A stretch of 64,000 nucleotides of DNA from Pseudomonas oryzihabitans (GTDB taxonomy: Bacteria; Pseudomonadota; Gammaproteobacteria; Pseudomonadales; Pseudomonadaceae). Position 1 is the first letter of the stretch, and every line of letters begins with the position of its first letter. The DNA is taken from positions 372,001-436,000 of the forward strand of contig NZ_CP013987.1 in assembly GCF_001518815.1 (NCBI RefSeq), read 5' to 3'. Positions 58,231-64,000 of the stretch are shown here, in pieces. Under the pieces are notes generated by a model. The model made no database searches, was not told where the DNA came from, and was given only the letters and a program-made list of their open reading frames with translations. The translations under genes and the position numbers were made by a program.

Positions 58231-60012
58231 ATGGCAACGGAAGAAAAAAGCGAAACACTTGATATCAGCGTCACCGATCCCTCTCGGACCGAAGAGGCGC
58301 GGCGTGATCGTCGACTTGCCGGGACCACCGATTGGGTGGTCTTCGGCATCACCAGCATCGCCGCTCTCGCCTTCGTGATCTGGGGATTCATCAACCAGGT
58401 CAGTCTGGCCAGCAGCGCCTCGACCGCCCAAGGCTGGGTGATCACCCACTTTGGCTGGCTGTTCGTTCTCACTTCCACTGGCTTCGTGGTCTTCGTCATC
58501 TGGCTGGCTGCCAGTCGCTACGGACGCATTCCCCTGGGACGCGACGACGAACAACCGGAGTTTCGCACCCTGTCATGGGTGGCGATGATGTTCAGCGCCG
58601 GGATGGGCATCGGTCTGATGTTCTTTGGCGTCGCCGAGCCGCTTTCGCACTACCTCAATCCGCCGCCCGGCGGCGCGGCAGGGCAGAGCAGCGCCGCCCT
58701 GCAGGTGGCCATGGCCACCACGCTGTTCCACTGGACGTTGCATCCCTGGGCGATCTACGCCGTCGTTGGTCTGGCCATCGCCTATGGCACCTATCGCCGG
58801 GGGCGCTGCCAGCTGATCTCGGTCGCCTTCCGGCCGCTGATCGGCGAGTACGCCAATGGCCCCCTCGGCCGCGTCATCGACATGATGGCGATCTTCGCCA
58901 CCCTGTTCGGTTCGGCCGCCTCCCTGGGCCTGGGCGCCCTGCAGATCGCCGGTGGCCTCGAACACAACGGCTGGATCGAGCAACCGGGCAAGCTGCTCTA
59001 CATCAGCATCATCACCGTGCTGACGGTCGCCTTCGTCATCTCCGCCGTGTCGGGCGTGGAGAAGGGTATCCAGTGGCTGTCCAACACCAACATGGTGCTG
59101 GCGGTGGCGCTGGCGCTGTTCGTCTTCATCGTCGGCCCAAGTCTGCTGATGCTCAACCTGCTGCCTACCGCCATTGGCGACTACATCGACCTGCTGCCGG
59201 AGATGATGGCCCGCACCAGTGCCAGCGGCGGTGAGGCCATGGGCAACTGGCTGTCCAGCTGGACGGTGTTCTACTGGGCCTGGTGGATTTCCTGGACGCC
59301 CTTCGTCGGCATGTTCATCGCCCGCATCAGTCGTGGCCGCACCATTCGCCAGTTCGTCACCGGCGTGCTGCTGGTGCCGAGCCTGGTCAGCGTGGTCTGG
59401 TTCGTCATCTTCGGCGGTGCTGCGATCGACGCCATGCGTCTGGGCGCCTTCACCCTGGTCGACGGCGCGGTGAACAGCAACTTCGCCCTCTATGATCTGC
59501 TGTCCAGCTATCCCTGGGCCTCGGTGACCTCGGTGCTGGTCATGGTGCTGGTGGCGATCTTCTTCGTCTCTGGCGCCGACGCCGCTTCCCTGGTGATGGG
59601 CACCCTGTCCGAGCGCGGTACCACCGAGCCCTCGCGGCGCACGGTGATCTTCTGGGGCGCCCTCACCGGCGCGGTGGCGGCGATCATGCTGGCCATCGGC
59701 GACCCGGGCAATCCGGGGGCGGCCCTCAATGGCCTGCAGAACCTGACCATCGTGGTCTCGCTACCCTTCGTGGTGGTCATGGCGCTGCTGTGCCTGGCGC
59801 TCTACCGCGATCTGCGCTGCGATCCGCTGATGCTGCGGCATCTGCGCGGTACCGAGCTGATCGAGAAGGCGGTGCTCTATGGCGCGGTCAAGCACGGCGA
59901 AGAATTCCACTTCGTGGTGGGGGAGCCCAAGGCCAAGGGTAACGGCGAGAAGACCGTTGGCGAGAAAGCCACGGTGCGGGTAGAGAAGGTTGAAAAGCAG
60001 GTCCAGGTCTGA
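58231..60012 (+). CDS. BCCT-family betaine/carnitine/choline transporter
   Basis: 593 residues with twelve membrane helices. The BCCT signature W-x-x-x-W region reads YWAWWISWTPFVGMFIARISRGRTIRQF (central helix 8; aromatic cage Trp residues), and FSAGMGIGLMFFGVAEP is the sodium/substrate helix. The short hydrophilic C-terminus (about 60 residues) lacks the long osmosensory tail of BetT. It takes up quaternary amines for osmoprotection or as a carbon source. The upstream 271 bp contains a perfect stem CGACCCGC/GCGGGTCG (58130-58154). It sits between trpC and vfr, where P. aeruginosa has no transporter (from memory). Confidence 0.9.
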   Translation: MATEEKSETLDISVTDPSRTEEARRDRRLAGTTDWVVFGITSIAALAFVIWGFINQVSLASSASTAQGWVITHFGWLFVLTSTGFVVFVIWLAASRYGRIPLGRDDEQPEFRTLSWVAMMFSAGMGIGLMFFGVAEPLSHYLNPPPGGAAGQSSAALQVAMATTLFHWTLHPWAIYAVVGLAIAYGTYRRGRCQLISVAFRPLIGEYANGPLGRVIDMMAIFATLFGSAASLGLGALQIAGGLEHNGWIEQPGKLLYISIITVLTVAFVISAVSGVEKGIQWLSNTNMVLAVALALFVFIVGPSLLMLNLLPTAIGDYIDLLPEMMARTSASGGEAMGNWLSSWTVFYWAWWISWTPFVGMFIARISRGRTIRQFVTGVLLVPSLVSVVWFVIFGGAAIDAMRLGAFTLVDGAVNSNFALYDLLSSYPWASVTSVLVMVLVAIFFVSGADAASLVMGTLSERGTTEPSRRTVIFWGALTGAVAAIMLAIGDPGNPGAALNGLQNLTIVVSLPFVVVMALLCLALYRDLRCDPLMLRHLRGTELIEKAVLYGAVKHGEEFHFVVGEPKAKGNGEKTVGEKATVRVEKVEKQVQV

Positions 60013-60070
60013 TGCCGGGACCGGCGGGGGCGTCTGCCCCCGCCGGCTGGCGGAGGCGCGCCGCGTGGGT

Positions 60071-60715
60071 TCAGCGGGTGCCGAACACCACCATGGTCTT
60101 GCCCTTGACGTGGACCAGACCCTGTTCTTCGAGGGACTTCAGCACGCGACCGACCATCTCGCGGGAGCAGCCGACGATACGGCCAATTTCCTGGCGGGTG
60201 ATCTTGATCTGCATGCCATCCGGATGGGTCATGGCGTCGGGCTGCTTGCACAGGTCGAGCAGGGTGCGGGCTACGCGACCGGTGACGTCGAGGAAGGCCA
60301 GGTCGCCGACCTTGCGGGTGGTCTGGCGCAGCCGCTCGGCCATCTGACGGCCCAGGGAGAAGAGCATGTCCGGATCATGCTGGCTCAGTTCGCGGAACTG
60401 GCCATAGCTGATCTCGGCGACTTCGCACTCGGTACGGGCGCGTACCCAGGCACTGCGCTCGGGTTCGCTACCTTCCTTGGAAAACAGACCCATCTCGCCA
60501 AAGAAGTCCCCGGCGTTGAGATAGGCAATGATCATTTCGCGGCCTTCATCGTCCTCGATGAGGATGGTGACCGATCCCTTGAGGATGAAGAACAGGCTCT
60601 CGCTGTTGTCGCCAGCGTAGATGATGGTGGTTTTTGCCGTATAGCGACGACGCGAGCAATGCGCTAGCAGCTTGTCGATGTGCTGTAACTTCGCGGGAGG
60701 GATGATAGCGGCCAT
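60071..60715 (-). CDS. vfr: cAMP-responsive global regulator Vfr (CRP homologue)
   Basis: 214 residues, the same length as P. aeruginosa Vfr and almost superimposable as I recall it. N-terminal cyclic-nucleotide domain with [10 protein letters not shown] and the cAMP-contact segment [12 protein letters not shown]-terminal helix-turn-helix [20 protein letters not shown] (about 170-190). In P. aeruginosa it controls virulence, twitching and quorum sensing. Divergent from the OsmC gene with 209 bp of shared upstream DNA. Confidence 0.96.
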   Translation of the reverse strand: MAAIIPPAKLQHIDKLLAHCSRRRYTAKTTIIYAGDNSESLFFILKGSVTILIEDDEGREMIIAYLNAGDFFGEMGLFSKEGSEPERSAWVRARTECEVAEISYGQFRELSQHDPDMLFSLGRQMAERLRQTTRKVGDLAFLDVTGRVARTLLDLCKQPDAMTHPDGMQIKITRQEIGRIVGCSREMVGRVLKSLEEQGLVHVKGKTMVVFGTR

Positions 60716-60924
60716 GCTGATTCCTGAGGTTGAAAGCTAACCTGAGTCGGGGGCACCGATGTCCGAACCGGTGCATGCATAGGCTGCGCCGGTTCCAATT
60801 CAAAGACCGGATAAGAACACGCGCAGCTTAAATGCGAGCTGAATAACCTTACACTGGTACCCAGTTTACGCCATTCAGCATGTTAAGCTGATCACCATTT
60901 GCATATATAAGTAGGACGAAAGCG

Positions 60925-61347
60925 ATGAAAGCGCGCATTCAGTGGGCGGGCGAGGCCATGTTCCTTGGCGAGTCTGGCAGTGGCCATGTAGTGGTCATGG
61001 ATGGCCCGCCGGAAAGCGGCGGTCGCAACCTGGGCGTACGGCCGATGGAGACCGTGCTGATCGGTCTGGGCGGCTGCGCCAGCTACGACGTGGTCAGCAT
61101 CCTGCGCAAGGCGCGGCAGCCGGTGGAGAGCTGCGAGGCGTTCCTCGAGGCCGAGCGCGCCGATACCGAGCCCAAGGTGTTCACCCGCATCCACCTGAAG
61201 TTCGTGGTCAAGGGGCGCGGTCTCAAGGAAGCCCAGGTCAAGCGCGCCATCGAGCTGTCGGCGGAAAAATACTGCTCGGCGTCCATCATGCTTGGCCGCG
61301 CCGGCGTCGAGATCAGCCACAGCTACGAACTCGTCGAACTCGCCTGA
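60925..61347 (+). CDS. OsmC/Ohr family protein (YhfA type)
   Basis: 140 residues with the two redox Cys of the OsmC fold: one in GLGGCASYDVVSIL (about 50) and one in EKYCSASIML (about 115). OsmC/Ohr proteins reduce organic peroxides using lipoyl or thiol donors, but the YhfA subgroup, often encoded beside crp/vfr, has no proven substrate. AGGACGAA lies before the ATG. A GCGACGCC/GGCGTCGC hairpin follows (61359-61380) without a T run. Confidence 0.88.
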   Translation: MKARIQWAGEAMFLGESGSGHVVVMDGPPESGGRNLGVRPMETVLIGLGGCASYDVVSILRKARQPVESCEAFLEAERADTEPKVFTRIHLKFVVKGRGLKEAQVKRAIELSAEKYCSASIMLGRAGVEISHSYELVELA

Positions 61348-61612
61348 ATCCCTCGCCCGCGACGCCCGTTCAGGCGTCGCTATCCGCGTCATCCCCTTCT
61401 CGCCGACATCAATTCATCACCTGAGCCCGGCAGACTCTGGCCCCAGCCGCTGCCGATCTGCATAATGCGCCGCTCTTAAGGGGCATGCCCCGACAAGTAC
61501 AGCCAATCGCCATCGCGAAGAGGTGTTCGCCGCCCTACGCAGCTTGCGCAATCCGCAACTGACGGGCATTCAGGACCGCGGTCAGAGACCGCACGACGGG
61601 AGCTTTACCACC

Positions 61613-62407
61613 GTGAAAAGCAAACTCAGGCTTCATGGTTTCAACAACCTGACCAAGACCTTGAGCTTCAACATCTACGACATCTGCTATGCCGAGACGT
61701 CGGAAGATCAACAGGCCTATGTCCAGTACATCGACGAGGAATACGACGCCGAGCGTCTGACCCAGATACTGACCGACGTGGTCGACATCATCGGGGCCAA
61801 CATCCTCAACATCGCCCGCCAGGACTACGATCCCCAGGGTGCCAGCGTGACCATCCTGATTTCCGAGCAACCGGTCGAGCCGACCGAGAGCCAGATCGAG
61901 GAGTCGCCCGGCCCGCTGCGCGAGACCATCCTGGGCCACCTGGACAAGAGTCACATCACGGTGCATACCTATCCGGAGATTCATCCGGATGACGGCATCG
62001 CCACCTTCCGCGTCGACATCGACGTCTCCACCTGTGGCGTGATCTCCCCGCTCAAGGCCCTGAACTACCTGATCCACCAGTTCGACTCGGACATCGTCAC
62101 CGTGGACTACCGGGTGCGTGGTTTCACCCGCGACATCGAAGGGCGCAAGCACTTCATCGACCACGAGATCAATTCGATCCAGAACTACCTGTCCGAGGAT
62201 ACCCGCGCGGCCTATCAGATGGTCGACGTGAACGTGTACCAGGACAACCTGTTCCACACCAAGATGCTGCTCAAGGAATTCGAACTGGACAACTACCTGT
62301 TCGGCGACGCCTCTCGCAGCCTCTCGACCGAACAGCGTCAGCAGATCACCCAGCGTCTCAAGCACGAGATGCGCGAGATCTTCTCCGGACGCAACCTGCC
62401 GCGCTGA
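61613..62407 (+). CDS. speD: S-adenosylmethionine decarboxylase proenzyme SpeD
   Basis: 264 residues, the E. coli-type long SpeD. The self-cleavage site is Lys 112/Ser 113 in LDKSHI, where Ser becomes the pyruvoyl group, followed by [18 protein letters not shown] and [15 protein letters not shown]. It makes decarboxylated SAM for spermidine synthesis. The start is GTG (61613), which gives the canonical [19 protein letters not shown]-terminus; the upstream 30 in-frame codons are not family-like. Followed by a bidirectional terminator. Confidence 0.96.
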   Translation: MKSKLRLHGFNNLTKTLSFNIYDICYAETSEDQQAYVQYIDEEYDAERLTQILTDVVDIIGANILNIARQDYDPQGASVTILISEQPVEPTESQIEESPGPLRETILGHLDKSHITVHTYPEIHPDDGIATFRVDIDVSTCGVISPLKALNYLIHQFDSDIVTVDYRVRGFTRDIEGRKHFIDHEINSIQNYLSEDTRAAYQMVDVNVYQDNLFHTKMLLKEFELDNYLFGDASRSLSTEQRQQITQRLKHEMREIFSGRNLPR

Positions 62408-62423
62408 TCGCTTGGCTGTTGCT

Positions 62424-62451
62424 CAAAAACCCCGTCACGGCGGGGTTTTTC
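62424..62451 (+). terminator. Bidirectional terminator between speD and the antiporter gene
   Basis: AAAAACCCCG/CGGGGTTTTT with a 6-nt loop. The A and T runs on both sides allow it to end both convergent genes. Confidence 0.9.
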
Positions 62452-62462
62452 GTTTCCCGGGC

Positions 62463-63722
62463 TCAGTGATGCTCGTCGCGCGCGATCGGTGTGGCACCGG
62501 TGACGCTCTTGACCACCCGGCCGATGGTCAGGCCCTGGCCGAGGATGGAGACCAGTACCACGATATAGGTCAGCGCCAGGATCAGATCCCGTTCCGGACC
62601 GGCTGGCAGGCTCAGGGCCAGAGCCACGGAGACACCGCCGCGCAGGGCGCCCCAGGTAAGGATGCGCGCCGTGCCGCGGGTCATGTTGCGCCAGTGCGGA
62701 CTCAGCAGTACCACCGGTGCCACGCTGATCCAGCGGGCGAAGAGAATCGCCAGGGTCACCAGCAACGCTGCGCCCAGGTGGGTCCAGCTGAAGGGCAACA
62801 CCAGCAGCTCCATGCCGATCAGGGCGAACAGCAGGGCGTTGAGGATCTCGTCGATCAATTCCCAGAAACCGTCCAGGTAGCGCCGGGTGAAATCGTTCAT
62901 GGCCTTGGTGCGACCCAGGTTGCCGATGATCAGGCCTGCCACCACCATGGCGATGGGGCCGGAGACGTGCAGGTGACTGGCCAGGGTCGAGCCGCCGATC
63001 ACCAGCGCCAGGGACAGCATCACCTCGATCTGGTGCTGCTCGATGCTCAGCATCAGCCAGTAGCAGATGAAGCCGATCACCAGGCCAAAGAGGATGCCGC
63101 CGCCGGCTTCTTCGAGAAACAGCCAGAGCGCGGCGTTGACCGTGGGCGTCTCGCCCAGCTGGATCACCCCCAGCAGCACCGAATAGACCACCACGGCGAC
63201 GCCATCGTTGAACAGCGCTTCGCCGACGATGGTGGTTTCCAGCGACTTGGGCGCGCCGGCCGAGCGCAGGATGCCGAGCACGGCGATGGGGTCGGTGGGG
63301 GAGATCAGGGCACCGAAGATCAGGCAGTAGAGCAGGTCGATGTGCCAGCCCAGCCAGCCGAAGATCCAGTAGGTCAGGTAACCGATCAGTACCGTGGAGA
63401 TCACCACGCCCAGGGTGGCCAGGCCACCGATGGCCCACCTGTAGTCACGCAGGTCCTTGAGATTGACGTGCAGGGCGCCGGCGAACAGCAGGAAACCGAG
63501 CATCCAGTTCATCAGCAGGTCGTTGAAGTCGATCTGCCCGAGCAGCTCGCCGATGCGGTGCTCGAGACCGGGAAAACCCAGCCAGGACAGGCTCTGCAGG
63601 CCGACCGAGAAGATCAGCGCGATGACCATGACGCCGATGGTGGGTGGCAGGCCAATGAAGCGGAAGTTGAGGTAGGTGAGCAGCGAGGTGAAGCAGATGA
63701 AGGCAGCAGCGAGTTCGAGCAT
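62463..63722 (-). CDS. Cation:proton antiporter, NhaP/CPA1 family
   Basis: 419 residues with about twelve membrane helices. The acidic pair typical of CPA1 exchangers is visible in GALISPTDPIAVLGIL and VGEALFNDGVAVVVYSVL (ND motif); the C-terminal ARILTWGALRGGVSVALALSLP is the conserved Arg-containing helix. It likely exchanges Na+ or K+ for H+ across the inner membrane. There is no cytosolic regulatory tail. The ATG at 63722 is preferred over a longer frame starting at 63797. Convergent with speD. Confidence 0.9.
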   Translation of the reverse strand: MLELAAAFICFTSLLTYLNFRFIGLPPTIGVMVIALIFSVGLQSLSWLGFPGLEHRIGELLGQIDFNDLLMNWMLGFLLFAGALHVNLKDLRDYRWAIGGLATLGVVISTVLIGYLTYWIFGWLGWHIDLLYCLIFGALISPTDPIAVLGILRSAGAPKSLETTIVGEALFNDGVAVVVYSVLLGVIQLGETPTVNAALWLFLEEAGGGILFGLVIGFICYWLMLSIEQHQIEVMLSLALVIGGSTLASHLHVSGPIAMVVAGLIIGNLGRTKAMNDFTRRYLDGFWELIDEILNALLFALIGMELLVLPFSWTHLGAALLVTLAILFARWISVAPVVLLSPHWRNMTRGTARILTWGALRGGVSVALALSLPAGPERDLILALTYIVVLVSILGQGLTIGRVVKSVTGATPIARDEHH

Positions 63723-63921
63723 GGGCGTTCCAGATCCATCAGACAACGAGACCCCGCGAACGCGGGAGCTAGGGGTAGGATGGGGCGGATGCCGCAAAAG
63801 TTACATTATCGATAGCCTGCTATCCGAATTCTCGTTGGAAAGAAGGTGCACCGCGCTCTACCCAGGCGGGTAACGCCTGAGCAGGGCAAGGTGCGTGACG
63901 CAGAGACGAACGTCGTCGTGG

Positions 63922-64000
63922 CTAGAGCGAAGCTGCGACTCCGAGTGCGGTCTCGCGCAGGGGCAGCGGGTGGGGCGCGGCGATACGCGCCTCCAGAGTC
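63922..64000 (-). CDS. C-terminal end of an unidentified gene (runs off the window)
   Basis: The last 25 codons of an open frame on the minus strand, ending ...LPLRETALGVAASL then TAG at 63922-63924. Third codon positions are mostly G/C as in neighbouring genes. Too short to identify, and possibly not coding. It would be in the same direction as, and upstream of, the antiporter gene, 199 bp away. Confidence 0.35.
   Translation of the reverse strand, partial: TLEARIAAPHPLPLRETALGVAASL

Overview
The window is chromosomal DNA of a high-GC gammaproteobacterium, almost certainly a Pseudomonas. The evidence is the set of encoded proteins (Vfr, AmgK/MurU, LptD, RpoD of 617 aa, SpeD of 264 aa) and a gene order that, as I remember it, follows the P. 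aeruginosa PA05xx-PA06xx segment in several blocks. It is not P. aeruginosa itself: no denitrification cluster follows the acyl-CoA dehydrogenases, no pyocin block separates trpE from trpG, and a BCCT transporter sits between trpC and vfr. The oryzihabitans/psychrotolerans lineage is only a guess. Nearly everything is core genome. I see no insertion sequence with a transposase, no prophage, no CRISPR array and no rRNA.

Layout. 1-12 kb: partial envC, an SDR enzyme, rhodanese-grxC-secB (protein export), rarD, the kinase srkA, a Tat-exported PhoX phosphatase with a Pho box, comF, a hydrolase, a secreted cupin whose start codon lies in a strong hairpin, DUF1810, an MFS transporter and a thioredoxin-like protein. 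12-16 kb: two related acyl-CoA dehydrogenases, the first with a promoter overlapping a PsrA-like operator, followed by an Rsm-type regulatory RNA with a perfect GacA box. 16-23 kb: a Pmp3/YqaE peptide and a compact four-gene signalling operon (triple-receiver hybrid kinase, CheR, CheB, receiver-kinase) with no chemoreceptor. 23-27 kb: uronate dehydrogenase and lactonase, an acyltransferase with a second possible Pho box, DUF4337 and tRNA-Ile2(CAU).

27-35 kb: the macromolecular synthesis operon rpsU-dnaG-rpoD, divergent tsaD, then plsY, folB-folK and cca. 35-41 kb: the stress operon prkA-yeaH-spoVR. 41-49 kb: the envelope and ribosome-maturation operon lptD-surA-pdxA-ksgA-apaG-apaH-glpE. 49-54 kb: the peptidoglycan-recycling genes amgK-murU with djlA, then DUF3530, rpe and gph. 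54-58 kb: trpE with a leader peptide, then trpGDC. 58-64 kb: BCCT transporter, vfr, an OsmC-family gene, speD, a cation/proton antiporter and the end of an unidentified gene.

The most interesting material is non-coding. It comprises an unusually long Rsm RNA with about eight GGA motifs, and a small element with perfect 20-bp terminal inverted repeats of which two copies interrupt conserved operons (rpsU|dnaG and apaG|apaH). It also includes two candidate Pho boxes, the trp leader with alternative pairings, the hairpin over the cupin start codon, and an unoccupied trpE-trpG site. I found no convincing new multi-gene system; the CheR/CheB/kinase operon is the least well explained protein-coding locus.
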